This document shows positions 33,091 to 44,034 of a stretch of 64,000 bases of DNA, piece by piece. A program made the translations under genes and the position numbers. Every line of letters starts with the position of its first letter. The first letter of the stretch is position 1. The DNA comes from Eleusine coracana subsp. coracana. Lineage: Eukaryota; Streptophyta; Magnoliopsida; Poales; Poaceae. The DNA is taken from NCBI GenBank assembly GCA_032690845.1, contig CM064432.1, forward strand, positions 57,968,071-58,032,070, given 5' to 3'. The notes beneath the pieces were generated by a model that saw only the letters and a list, made by a program, of their open reading frames with translations, was not told the DNA's origin and searched no databases.

Positions 33091-33932
33091 TGTTGGGCTG
33101 TGCCCCTTCATATAGAGGATGAAATTTAAGGTCCAACAAGTTAGACTTTTAGAGCACGAGTCCAATAATTATGATCCATTGATTTTGGCCAAATCGGTGA
33201 TGGAGATTGTCTTATAGTTGACATATATGTGAATATGTTAGAAGAAACTCTAAGTTCATGATTAAATGAAGCTCACATAAACACATGCACAAGCACACAA
33301 CAAGGGGAAAAGAGAGGAAAAAGAAACAGAGCCAAATCTATCCAATTTGATGGCTTCAAAACTACCAGCATCATCAAGCTGTTGGTTGGAGGCTCAAACG
33401 TGCTTAGATTGGCTTCAAACTTGGTGGACACATTCTCACTTAGAGCACTTTGATCTAGTCACTTGGTTTGGGTATTAGTTCAGTGGAGAGTAAGATTTGT
33501 AAGTTGTTTTGTCAGCTCTAGTTGCTGTAATTCTGAACAGAGAAGTTCTGGTAGAAGAATTGTTTGTGTAGTAAAATGATATCAGTCTGAGCTTAATTTG
33601 GTCTAATATACAGAGCACTCGTGGAACTACTTGCCTATCAAAATTCATGCACCGTTGAAGTGTAGTTTGGAAGTTATGAACTGATTACAAAAGAGGACAT
33701 AATTTATGCCATCTCTGCTAGCTATTACCATAGCTCTTGTTGTGAGTATTGTTATTGTGGCAAAGTTTGTAACTTGATAAGTGTGTTAGTGTTATTGTTG
33801 TAAGCCTCTAGAGTTTCTAGAGAGACTTTATTGTACCTATTGTTGATTATAGTGGAAGTTGAAATGGACCGTTGATCCCGTGATTTTAGTACTCCTCACA
33901 TCAAAAGGTTTTTCACGTATATCAATGTGTCA
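33091..33932 (+). mobile_element. Copia-type solo LTR, 3' end uncertain
   Basis: It starts TGTTGGGCTGTGCC and contains the typical leader end: taagcctctagagtttctag, agagactttattgtacc, a cgtgattttagtactcctc stretch and cacgtatatcaatgtgtca. The last ~170 bp are homologous to 45475-45660. No primer site or gag/pol follows, and the target duplication is not evident. Confidence 0.7.
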
Positions 33933-34099
33933 TAGAAGCAATTATTGTGCATAAAGAAAAATTGATGAGTGATTGATTGTTGAGGGACACACCAAAAGGT
34001 TCATTAGGAACCTGATGGTAGGTGTGAAGAAAACGAAGAGTAAAGAAATAGAGATAGGGATGTATTAGAAAGAGAGAATGTTGCATTGAAAAGTGAGAA

Positions 34100-34215
34100 T
34101 GACAATTATTTTGAGACATTTAAAGTTGGCTAAAGTGTCAAATATTTTAGGCAGAGAGAATATTTTGGAATATTTAAAATTAGCTAAAGTATCAAATAGT
34201 TTGGGTAGAAGGGAG
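34100..34215 (+). repeat. Short AT-rich direct duplication
   Basis: A unit of about 54 bp (catttaaagttggctaaagt, gtcaaatattttaggcagag) occurs twice, at 34117 and 34171, with several substitutions. Confidence 0.6.
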
Positions 34216-34379
34216 TACCCATCATTGAGGTTTCGTCCGGCTGTTCAGCTGCATATGGCCATCGCCTACCGGATGAAGACGGGGCGCGTCGGCGTCCATG
34301 AGTTGGATTGCATTTATGCGTGCTTCTCTTTCCTTATCTTATACGGACAACTGTACAGGCAAAGTACTGCCCTATGATT

Positions 34380-34400
34380 ATGATTGATGAAGACACGTGA
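34380..34400 (+). promoter_or_regulatory. Conserved G-box block of P450 at 34533
   Basis: TGATTGATGAAGACACGTGA at 34381-34400 contains the G-box core CACGTG at 34394-34399, about 139 bases before the ATG. The same block occurs at 20043 and 50157. G-boxes are bound by bZIP and bHLH factors in plants. Confidence 0.6.
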
Positions 34401-34532
34401 CGCATTGAAAAAAAAAAACAGACACGGCAAAGTACTGGCATGGCCGCACATACTAGTCCTACTACTTTATAGGATGAACGCCCACGCATGAAGTCCTGAA
34501 CTTGGAAGCTCACCAATACTATACCCACAAAA

Positions 34533-36026
34533 ATGGAGCTCTACTGGCTGCTATGGGCATTGCTCGCCGTCGCGCTCCTCTACTACCTGACCAACCCGAG
34601 ACGACCTTCAGGACACGGCCGCCGTCTGCCCGGCCCCAGGCCACTTCCGGTCATTGGCAACCTCCTCGACCTCCGTGGCAACCTCCACCACACGCTCACG
34701 CGTATTGCACGTGTCCACGGCCCCATCATGCGCCTCAAGCTAGGCCTGACCACGGCCGTGGTCATCTCCTCCCGCGACGCGGCAAGAGAGGCGTTCGCGA
34801 GGCACGACCGGCGCCTCGCCGCGCGCACAGTTCCGGACACTGTCCGCGCGCTTGGGTTCTCAGAGCGGTCAATGATATGGCTGCCGAGCACCCACCAGCG
34901 ATGGAGGACCATGCGCGGCATCGTGGCCACACATATCTTCTCCCCTCGCAGCCTCGAGGCGGTGCGCGGCGTCCGGGAGCGTAAGGTGCATGAGTTGTTA
35001 AATTACTTCCGTGGCCGCGCCGGGCAAGAAGTCGACGTTGGCAAAGCCGTGTATCACGGCGTGCTCAACCTCGTGTCGAGTACCTTCTTCTCCGTCGACG
35101 TGGTCGAAGCGGGTGTCAAATCAGCACAGGGGTTGTATGAGATCATGAGGGAATTGATCGACCTGATCGCCAAGCCCAATGTCTCGGACCTTTTCCCTTT
35201 CCTCCGACCGTTCGACCTGCAAGGACGGCATCACCGAGCAGCCATGCTCTATGGGAAAGTCTTCCAAATCTTGGACGACGTGATTGACCGCCGGCTGGCT
35301 GAGTCCTCCTCGTCGAAGGGCGTGCACAGTGACTTCCTCGACAAGCTCCTCCAGCTTACGTCCACGGGCGAGATCAGTCGCGGCGACGTGAGGGCCATTA
35401 TGTTTGACGTTCTCGTGGCCGGAAGCGACACCATGTCGATCACAGTGGCATGGGCAATGGCCGAGCTGCTCCGCAACCCAGTCATCATGGCCAAGGTGCG
35501 GTGTGAGATCAAGGATGCTATAGGCGGCAAAGAAACCATCGACGAGCACGATGTCGTGAGCTTTCCATACCTCCAGGCTGTGGTGAAGGAGGCTATGAGG
35601 CTGCACCCGGTTGGGCCTCTTCTATTACCGCACAGGGCCGTTGAAGACGGCATCGAGATCAGCGGCTATGCGGTGCCCAAGGGCTGCACCGTGACATTCA
35701 ATACATGGGCGATAATGCGTGACCCGACGATCTGGGACAGGCCGGATCAGTTCCTGCCGGAACGCTGGTTCTTGGACAGGGTCGCCGAGATGGACTTCAG
35801 AGGGAAAGAGTTTGCATTCCTTCCATTTGGGTCGGGCCGGCGGCAATGCCCTGGCATGCCGATGGCAGAGCGCGTCGTGCCGTTCATACTGGCATCGCTG
35901 CTGCACGAGTTCGAGTGGAAGCTGCCTAACGGCATGTCTGCAGAGCAGTTGGATGTAAGGGAAAAATTTACCACCGTCAATGTCATGGCTGCTCCACTCA
36001 AGGCTCTGCCTACTGTGATCACCTAG
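34533..36026 (+). CDS. Cytochrome P450, CYP76-like, 497 aa
   Basis: Begins MELYWLL rather than MERDLWLL. Anchor at residues 3-19, LPGPRPLP hinge (32-39), C-helix WRTMR (Lys replaced by Arg), AGSDT with Thr near 300, KEAMR, FLPERW and FGSGRRQCPG with heme Cys near 439. All catalytic motifs are intact and there is no intron. Differences from its paralogues cluster in known substrate-recognition regions: TVRALGFSERSMI before the C-helix, and DVLVAGSDTMSITVAW in the I-helix. Its 3' flank is interrupted about 100 bp after the stop by an 8.3-kb Mutator-like element, which may separate it from its own downstream signals. The G-box block and a TTTATAGG TATA-like box precede it. Confidence 0.96.
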   Translation: MELYWLLWALLAVALLYYLTNPRRPSGHGRRLPGPRPLPVIGNLLDLRGNLHHTLTRIARVHGPIMRLKLGLTTAVVISSRDAAREAFARHDRRLAARTVPDTVRALGFSERSMIWLPSTHQRWRTMRGIVATHIFSPRSLEAVRGVRERKVHELLNYFRGRAGQEVDVGKAVYHGVLNLVSSTFFSVDVVEAGVKSAQGLYEIMRELIDLIAKPNVSDLFPFLRPFDLQGRHHRAAMLYGKVFQILDDVIDRRLAESSSSKGVHSDFLDKLLQLTSTGEISRGDVRAIMFDVLVAGSDTMSITVAWAMAELLRNPVIMAKVRCEIKDAIGGKETIDEHDVVSFPYLQAVVKEAMRLHPVGPLLLPHRAVEDGIEISGYAVPKGCTVTFNTWAIMRDPTIWDRPDQFLPERWFLDRVAEMDFRGKEFAFLPFGSGRRQCPGMPMAERVVPFILASLLHEFEWKLPNGMSAEQLDVREKFTTVNVMAAPLKALPTVIT

Positions 36027-36590
36027 TTGCTTCTCTTACCTCTTCAATTGGTACGTGTCTGAACACAAGAATCAATAAATCAGTACTTGCTCCCATGATG
36101 GTTTTGCATAAAAATCAGAGTGTTGTTTATGGGCCAATAGCTCACATGCGATGTCTTTGGTGGGAATTGGCCGAGACACGACATAGTCGACTGTAATAGT
36201 TCGCGTGTGACGCCTATATGGAGCAAAATAGTCAGAACCCACCAACGGCCTTGACACTTTGTGCATTTGGTTGTTAGCGGTCATGGGACCCAGTCAGAAC
36301 ATTGTGACGCGCAAATCTTTCTGACGGACCGACCAAATACCAGTTTCGCGCCATCTGAGCGGCGGCAAATTCCGACAGGGGCGACCTTAGAGTGCTGTCT
36401 CCGGCGTTGACATCCCTCTTAGGTGTTGGTTCCCTTCGGTGGCACGAGTCTATCTGCTGGACCGACCGAAGACCTCCTGCGACTGCTTCCTCTGAGCGGC
36501 GTACCAATCCCTCTCCGGCAGCGCGCGCCCTCAGAGAGCCGCACATCCCTCTCCGGCGCCGCGCGGTCTAGGTCCTCGACGACCTCTGAG

Positions 36591-36841
36591 GTGAGTCAAA
36601 TCGCCCCCTAGTCGCATTCCCATCCGAGTTGAGCCCCGAATCTGACGTATTCGCGCCCGATTTTGCCCGAGTTGCAGTAGTCTGACAAAAAAACAGATGG
36701 CCCCAAAACAGATAGGGCGCCCAAAACAGATGGAGCAGAGAGAGACAAATTCGAGGTAATCTCTGCACCTCGTGCTGATTTTGCTTTTGATTAGAGCTCT
36801 TTCGCTTCCAATTTTTGACATTTTCGCACCATTGTCAAAAC
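36591..36841 (+). other. Predicted 5' intron of the MULE transposase
   Basis: A strong donor (ctctgag|gtgagtc) at 36591 and an acceptor (tcaaaacag|ggggg) ending 36841 would place an intron just before the first long coding exon. This explains why that exon has no suitable ATG at its beginning. Whether the first exon is coding is unclear. Confidence 0.4.
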
Positions 36842-39800
36842 AGGGGGGAGCGGCGTAGCTTCGAATGGTCCGTTAAATTCCCCTTTTTCTCTGTCGCAAA
36901 GCTAGCTGATGGTAGCCTGAGGGCTATAGAGCAGGAGAGATTGGTTAGTTGGGAGGTTGATTGTGCAGAGATCGACCTGCAGGACCTTGTCAACCAAGAA
37001 GCGCAAGCAGTGAGGAATTTGGTGGACAAAATTGGGGAGAGTATTCCTTGGGGTCCGGAGCAAGAAGTGGCATTGATACACTTCGATGAATGGAAGGGCG
37101 AGTATGTGAGAATGGAGGATGGTGAAGCGCTTGTCGATGAAATCGATCGGCAAGACGGCTGGACAAGCAAACGTGTTACATTTCTTGCCGAGCTGGTGGA
37201 TCTGAAATCTGATTCTTGTGTTGGATATGTGCCATCAAAGTTGGCTTTGCAGATTGCAGATAACGATTGGGCTGCAAGTAGACAGATAGATCCCATTTCA
37301 ACCGAAGTGACAATGTTTGCTGATGATACACAAGAGGGATGTGATGGTGCTGTAAATATGGTTGTTGTCGACTGGAATTCAGTACAACTGCAAGAGAGTA
37401 CTGATTTGGTCATTGCACCAATGGCTGACACTAAGATGGCCAAAATTATAGGAATTCTAGTAGATGATAAATACAATGAGGAGGAGAAGGAGAGGGATGG
37501 GGCTAATGCGGCTGTTGGTTCTGAAGATGTGGATCCAGAGTTGATGAACAAAGCTGCTCATGAGGTAGATGATTACAATGATGATGAGTTCATAAATCTA
37601 TATGATTCAGACAATCCTGTAATTGAAGTAGGGAAGTGTTTTCCAAGCATGAAAGAGTTTAGGATGTGTTTCAAGACTTATGCAGTGAGGAGGGAGTTTG
37701 ACGCCAAGACTGTGTGAACAGATACAAAGAAATTTTATGCAAAGTGCAGAGGCTTTGATAGGGGTGCAAAGCCTTGCAAGTGGTACATTTCTGCTAGAAA
37801 ACAACCTGGTGTAGGTACTATCAGGGTTAATCAAATACCACATGAATATACTTGTATTACTAGTTTACAGGTTGTATCAAAGATGACATCACAGGCCTGG
37901 ATTGCACAAAAAATCAGTCCTATTTTAGCCAAAACACCAAACACTACTGTAAAGAAACTGAGAGTAGACCTGGAGCAGCAGTTCCCTATTAAGGTGAAGT
38001 ATACCATAGTGTGAAAGACAAAACAGAGGGCAATGAAAGAGTTATATGGTGATTGGACAAATACGTTCAGGATGTTGTATAGTTTTAAGGCAGAGGTGGA
38101 GAAGAGGTCACCTGGCAGTGTTGTGGAGATAGATACAGAGGTTGCACCTGATGGTAAGGTGTATTTCTCCAAATTTTTTATGGCTTTAAAGCCTTGCATT
38201 GATGGCTTCAAAGCAGGGTGTAGGCCATATTTGAGCGTAGACTCATCTTTTTTGACTGGAAAGTGGACTGGTCAATTGCCAGCATGCAATATTCTAGATG
38301 GACATAACTGGATGTTTCGTGTTCCTATTGGCATGTTTCAATCTGAGTCAGATGCTTCATGGACATGGTTCATGATGCAGTTGAAAAGATGCATTGGCCC
38401 AGTGGCACCTTTAGCTATACACACTTATGCTTGTAAAGGGCTAGAAAATGCAGTCAAGAGTGCATTTCCACATGCTGAAAAGAGGGAATGCTTCAGCCAT
38501 ATGTGGTTGAATGTGATGAATGGACATAAAGGAGAAGTTTTTGGGCGGCTGTGGCCAGTAGCAAGAGCTTATAGCAAAAAGACACATGATCCTGAGTTTT
38601 TGCATTGGGAGAAAACATACCATTCCTTGCTGTGGTATAGGTCAGGATTTAATACGGCCATCAAGTGTGACCATATCAATAACAATCTGGCTGAAAGTTT
38701 TAACAACAAGGTGAGACAGTTGAAAGACTTGCCTGTGCATGACATGGTTGACCAAATCAGGATCATGATCATGCGGATGTGGGAATTGAGGAGGAGAATA
38801 GGTGATGCTTTGCAAGGGGATAAGCTTCAAGTAGTGGTTCAACAAGTGGTTAACCGGAGCAGAAATCTCGCACATTTGGTTGTTGAGAGTTCTTTGTGGG
38901 GCGCTGAAGTGAGAGATACCAAGACTAGAAGGAGGCATGTGGTTAACACTGATCTACATGAATGCACATGCCTCGAGTGGCAACACACTGGAAAACCATG
39001 TGAACATGCCATACTCTTCTTGGCTGGTAAGCCGAAGGTAAACATGCACCCTTATCTGTATGAATATTATTCAGTAGCAAGATTCAAGGCTGCGTATGCA
39101 ACTCCAATAGCACCACTTACAGATCAGTTTCAGTGGCCTAAAGTGGAATTTGAATTTTCAATGTGTCCCCCCTTGCCAAAAGAAAGGCTGGCAGGCTTAA
39201 AATGAGCAGATACAAGGCTTGGTACGAGAAAGATAGCAGTAGTAAGAAGGGAAAAAAAGATGATAAACCAAAACGGGCACAGAAAGGCAACAAAAATAGA
39301 TGCAAGATGTGTCAGGAACTTGGCCACCGAGCTGGATCAGCCAAATGCCGTTACACTCCAGAAAAGCCAAAGTTAGTTTCAGGAGAAAAAACATTTCACC
39401 ATCCCAATTGAGCACTTAAATTTACTTTGATTCTGTATCATTTTAATTTTTTCAGGAAAAAGCGTGGAAGTGTGCAGGCTGTGAAGCCATCCCAAGAAGA
39501 GTGTGAGGCTGAACCCATTGTTGTTGAAAATGTCTGGCCAACAAAAAGAAAGAGAAGTGTTCAGGATGCAAGTTATGTGGAAAATGCCACGTAGCAACCT
39601 GAATCAGTATTAGATGATATGGTGTAGGCCGAATCATTTTTAGATGTGGTGCCATATGATTCGGTTTTGGATGATGTTGAGCAGAATGATGGTGTTCCGA
39701 AAAATGACATGGAAACAGAAGAAGAACAAGAACTTGTGATGTGCATGCGGTGGCCTAGTCCTAGTGACGCGAAGAAAACAACGAGCATGAGGGTTTTGCG

Positions 39801-39850
39801 TGGTGTGCCTGCACAATCAAGTGGTAGGAAAAAGAGAAAATCAAGTGGAA
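36842..39850 (+). pseudogene. MuDR-type transposase (mudrA-like), decayed
   Basis: Domains in order: acidic N-terminal region (36842-37600); a MuDR-type DNA-binding region (GKCFPSMKEFRMCFKTYAV, later FYAKCRG and CKWYISA); the MULE DDE region (YLSVDSSFLTGKWTGQLP, then KRECFSHMW and NNNLAESFNNKV); a SWIM zinc finger (C-x-C-x9-10-C-x-H, CTCLEWQH to PCEHA); and a zinc knuckle (CKMCQELGH). Lesions: TGA at 37716 and at 38012, each one transition from a sense codon; a 1-bp frameshift near 39165-39200; and TAG codons near 39591 and 39626. A small intron with good sites fits 39372-39455. In active elements the product cuts and inserts DNA in the nucleus. This copy cannot make a full protein. Confidence 0.88.
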
Positions 39851-39939
39851 GGTGAAATTTGTATGTAAGATTGAACTATGATTTGTATTATGAGGCGTGA
39901 AACTTGTGAGGATGATTTGCTTGTAAATATGTACGCACT

Positions 39940-40170
39940 ATCTTCTCCAAATGATCTCAAACTCGAGTGGTAACATCTACTGCACCTACAACATCAATTT
40001 GAATAGGTTTTTCAATTTTTGAATTTTTTTTGATTTTTTGCCAAACGGCCTCTGTGGTAGACCAAACTGCCTCATTTCTAGTGTGATCATTTTTTTGATT
40101 TTCTCCAAATGACCTCAAACTCGAGCAGTAACATCTACTGCACCTACAACATCAATCTGAATAGGTTTTT
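39940..40170 (+). repeat. Direct repeat inside the MULE
   Basis: A block of about 75 bp (ttctccaaatgatctcaaac, taacatctactgcacctaca, acatcaatttgaatagg) occurs at 39943 and 40101, period 158. It lies just 3' of the transposase. Confidence 0.8.
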
Positions 40171-41045
40171 GAATTTTTTGAATTTTTGAATTCTTTCGAG
40201 CTTTTTTAATCAATCAGAAATCATAAACGGGCGTCTTGGACTCCAGACGATCCCGTCTTGGGCTCTTGGGCCGACTTCATCAACGGGCCTCGTTGCACAA
40301 TTCGCTGACAGGTCGTCCCCACATGTCGGCGCCGAGTTCTTCGTCTGTTCTTACCGAGTGTTCACTTTTTTCTTCTCAATTCGTAATTAAATCTTCAAAT
40401 ACGGATAAATCTCAAGTTTCAAGTTCAAATTTGATTATTTTTGTTTCTACGGTCTTGTAAAATACAACTCTATTCTTTTGTGCCGGTTTCAATCATATGT
40501 ATCGATATTAGAGTGATAGATATATGTATAATATTCATATCACATGGATGTATGTACAATGTTTATATATTATGAATGGGCTACTCCATTTTGAACATAC
40601 TTTTTTTTACAATACCAAAAAAATATATAAAAAATATAGGGTGGTTGCATGTCACATGAAACAACCACATGCAAAATCTCATCTCCAAAATCCTTATAGT
40701 TTTAGAATTAAAAATCGCCTAAATATTTATAAATTTAGTATAAAATTGTTTTTTTTAGGGAACTAGAGATAAAAAGTTAGGATCTGCAATCTGGCATATA
40801 CATGTAACACATGTTCCTACCCATGCAGTAAAATTTTTGGAATTTATTGAAATAATTTTGCCATGTTAACCTCAAATTAGTAGTGTCATTAAGCTAAACT
40901 TTCATGTCAGGTACATGATCTGAAATTCAAAATATTGAATCAACGGAAATCTACATTATGTATTAAGTATAACAATCAACTTAAGCTGTTCAATTTGCTA
41001 TATTTGTTGAAATATAAATTACCAAAATATTGAATAAACAGAAAG

Positions 41046-41125
41046 CGTACTCTTGTAGGGCGCTTCTGTAGCTCGGACACGAAATAAAGAATCTGAGAGC
41101 ATACTCTTGTAGGGCGCTTATGGCG
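41046..41125 (+). repeat. 54-bp tandem duplication
   Basis: The motif tactcttgtagggcgctt occurs at 41048 and 41102, directly before the 123-bp repeat array. Confidence 0.75.
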
Positions 41126-41126
41126 G

Positions 41127-41578
41127 GGTGTTCGTTTCCCAAGGGAGACTGCACGGTGGGCCGAATAGAATATTGGACCCACATTTCAGCGACCTCTGGC
41201 AGTTTACACTGTATCATTTCTCTTTCTATTTTCACAGTCGACTGGTGGGGGTGTTCGTTTCCCAAGGGAGACTGCGCAGTAGGCCGAATAGAACATCGGA
41301 CCCACATTTCAGCGACCTCGCGTAGTTTACACTGTACCATTTCTCTTTCTATTTTCACCGTCGGCTAGTAGGGGTGTTTGTTTCCCAAGGGAGACTGCGC
41401 GGTGGGCTGAATAGAATATCGGACCCATATTTCAGCGACCTCGCGCAGTTTACACTGTATCATTTCTCTTTCTATTGTCACCGTCGGCTAGTGGGGGTGT
41501 TCATTTCCCAAGGGAGACTGCGCGGTGGGCCGAATAGAACATCGGACCCACATTTCAGCGACCTCGCACAGTTTACAC
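41127..41578 (+). repeat. Four-copy 123-bp tandem repeat in the MULE
   Basis: Copies begin at the ttcgtttcccaagggagact motif, at 41131, 41254, 41377 and 41500. Each carries gtgggccgaatagaa, ggacccacatttcagcgacc and tttctctttctatt, with few differences between copies. The last copy is partial. The period is a multiple of 3, which keeps several spurious frames open, but I see no gene. It lies some 0.5-0.9 kb upstream of the three-exon gene and could be part of its control region. Confidence 0.9.
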
Positions 41579-41994
41579 ATCGATTTATTACTATCGTTAG
41601 ATTCATGAAGTAATTTATAACCTATCTGTATAAATGATTTGTAATTACATTTTGTTTAGTAATCCTAAATAGCAAGATTAATTGGGAGCCATGAATAAGT
41701 TGAGGTGAGGAGAATGCGAAGGAACTCAAACTTTTTGACCCTGCAACGAACAGCCCCTGGCGTGCGATTTAATATTGATTAGACGATGCGAGAAGAGTGG
41801 CAGAATCAATAGAACAAGTATGGCCAGCACGCATCGTCTGCAGCGCGCAGCATTGATCACGCGCCAAACTGGTGAGCCAATCGGGAAACAAACAGGCCCG
41901 GTCACACGCAAACGATATTAACTCGGGCTCCTTCGCATTCTCCTCGGGCTCCGTCGCATTCTCCCCGGACTCTTGACTCCTACCCATTCCGGTC

Positions 41995-42001
41995 TATAAA
42001 A
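41995..42001 (+). promoter_or_regulatory. TATA box of the three-exon cargo gene
   Basis: TATAAAA lies 113-119 bases before the ATG at 42114, followed by a pyrimidine-rich leader. Spacing and context are typical of a plant promoter. Confidence 0.65.
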
Positions 42002-42113
42002 TGGGAGGACTGCCACTCGGATTAACCATTCCTCTCGCCTCCTGACGCCGTTGTTCTTCGGGAGTCTTCTTCTTCCCCTTCTTTTCAAGGAAAACTTCTC
42101 ACCCTCCCCACCG

Positions 42114-42841
42114 ATGGACGGCTATGAACCTTGGCGCCATGGCCCGTCTGCTCCAGGACGGAATCCACGACACCGCTGGGGGTAAGCCCGCATCATGGTG
42201 ATCTCCTACATGACCCTCTTCTATTCCCGTTTCTAATCATCATTATCCTCGCTCTCATGTAGTGATGGCCATGGGGCAGCTCCACCGCCCCCTATTCCTC
42301 CACCTGCCCCTGCTGCTCCACCGGCCCCTTCTGCTCTCCTAGGGCCTCTCGCGACTGCTTTGGCGGCGGCGGAGCAGGAGGCGAAAACCGCACGTGCTCG
42401 CCTAGCCGCAGCAGACACCAAAGTAGCTGGTACGTAGCATGTTAGCTATTCCACCCCCTTTTCTCTCTCTGCTTTTGATTTTTGACTTCTTCTTGGATCC
42501 TTGCCCGCTCAGCTCTAACGGCCCGGCTGGACGAGATTGAGGACGCCGCCACCATCGCCAAGGAGGAGATGAACCTCCGTGGCGACACTGTGGCCGCTCG
42601 CCTTCGCGACATCCCGGCGCGTGCGCGGGACCTCGCCAGAATCGGCGCCTGTGAAGGTGCCGCCCACGCCCTAAGCCTGGCCCACCTAGACTCCAGCGAG
42701 AACTTCCTCCACCTCGCTCCGACCACCGACAACGATGACTTCGATGATATGCTATGGGAATACATGCCCACAGCGACTACCATCGCCGATGAGTTAGGAG
42801 CGGACAATATACTGCTCCGGCTTTTCGATGATGAGGAGTAA
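42114..42841 (+). CDS. Three-exon gene, 187-aa Pro/Ala-rich acidic-tail protein, unknown
   Basis: Predicted exons are 42114-42181, 42263-42429 and 42513-42841. All junctions are GT-AG (donors ggtaagc and ggtacgt, acceptors atgtag and gctcag), and the phases join cleanly into 187 codons without a stop. The start ATG has a good leader, a TATA box at 41995 and a poly(A)-signal-like aataaa at 42991. Residues ~1-23 are basic and aromatic, ~27-50 are Pro/Ala-rich, ~55-110 are Ala/Arg/Glu-rich and probably helical, and the C-terminus ends with acidic DDFDDML and LFDDEE patches. I recognise no domain. It lies inside the MULE, so it could be an accessory gene (maize MuDR also has a small second gene) or captured host DNA. 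The frame is intact, unlike the transposase. Confidence 0.65.
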
Positions 42842-43475
42842 AGTAGTAGACGACAGGCCAATGGAAATCTAGGTTATCAAGACTAAATTTTGTAACCAAT
42901 CCAGTTGGCCTCCTCTGCTACTTTTTCCTTATCGTATGCAACCAATCTGTAATCTGTGGATGACAATCTATATTTGTAATCCACTTTTATCAATAAATAT
43001 CGAAGGCTCCCTTTAGTACTACTTCTTGTACTATAATTGTTTTTTTCTAGAAGCAGAAGCATAAGTTATTTTAGAATCCAAACCAAACGGGGCCTAAAAC
43101 TGATGGGCTGCACTCATATGAATAGCAGATGGGTCGTGCTGTTATGAATAGTAGATGGGCCGTGCTCTTATGAATAGCAGATGGGCTTCGGGTGGGGGCA
43201 GCGAGGTGAGTGGATGAAGAAGGGTCGTGCTCGTATGATAAACTATGGGCCACGCTCGTATGATAAACTATGGGCCGCAAAGGTTGGCTTGTGACTGGGG
43301 TGGGAGCGGGGAGGCGGACTGGGGTTAGAGTCGCCGGAGTCAACGCACAATCAACGGAGCATGCAACTAAACAAACGCTCACGCAGTCAAAGAAGCAGCC
43401 ACCCTGTCCCAAATTCCATGCCTAGGATCTGAGGAAAGGAAAAGTGAACTAGCAAACTTCATTACAAATCTACAT
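42842..43475. other. Intergenic DNA between the two cargo genes
   Basis: It holds the putative poly(A) region of the three-exon gene. A repeated block (atgaatagcagatgggtcgt, gctgttatgaatagtagatg, gctcttatgaatagcagatg, then gtatgataaactatgggcc twice) lies at 43115-43275. No coding frame is credible. Confidence 0.6.
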
Positions 43476-44034
43476 TCAAACAACATCCCCACATCTAAAT
43501 CTAAATTCCAAACCTAAATACCAACACAAAAAAATGATAACTATACAAACGTAAAATGCGTCAGCCATAATGTTGAACTGCTTCTTCAATTCCACAATCA
43601 GGCTCAACTGCTTATTCAGTTCCACAATCTGGCCCAACTGCTTGTTCAGTTTTTGCAACTCCCCATTCACCAAAAAATTGTCGGCTATGTTTGAGATCTC
43701 CTCCTCCATAGTGGACGATATGCGAGCCGGGATTGGTTCAATTGGGGAGAGCACTTCAACTTCAAGCCCTCGATCCCAAATGTACGAATCCACCCACTCA
43801 AAATGACCGCAGGGCTTCAAATCCTGAAACGAGGAAGGCAAACCCTAAAATCCAATTTGAAACTATAAAATCCAAATCACGCCGAATTGAAACAAACCCT
43901 ACCTTCCCATCCTTCCCCTTAAATAGCTTGCTCTCGCATTTCACAAATTCCCGACCAACGCTGCCCATCCGCGAGCGCACACATGTCAAGCGCTTCAGTG
44001 GATCTGGGTGAGGGCAGTCGGGGCATGTACTCAA
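43476..44034 (-). pseudogene. GRF-type zinc-finger protein gene, start damaged or missing
   Basis: On the - strand, exon 44034-43903 encodes STCPDCPHPDPLKRLTC, then GREFVKCESKLF. An intron (gtaggg to ttcag, 43902-43824) joins in phase to exon 43823-43476 encoding DLKPCGHFEWVDSYIW. C-x2-C, Cys, then C-x-H-FEWVD is the zf-GRF pattern. A ~30-residue heptad-like region follows, built from three 10-residue units (KLNKQLGQIV, ELNKQLSLIV, ELKKQFNIMA), and then a transmembrane segment (YVCIVIIFLCWYLGL). Small zf-GRF/coiled-coil/TM proteins are common in plants; their role is unclear. No ATG lies in frame: a TAA precedes the first Cys, so either a short 5' exon is missed or the gene is broken. Confidence 0.7.

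Noticed and set aside
41120..41613. Open frames across the 123-bp repeats
   Set aside because: The repeat length is a multiple of three, so frames stay open automatically; no start context or domain.
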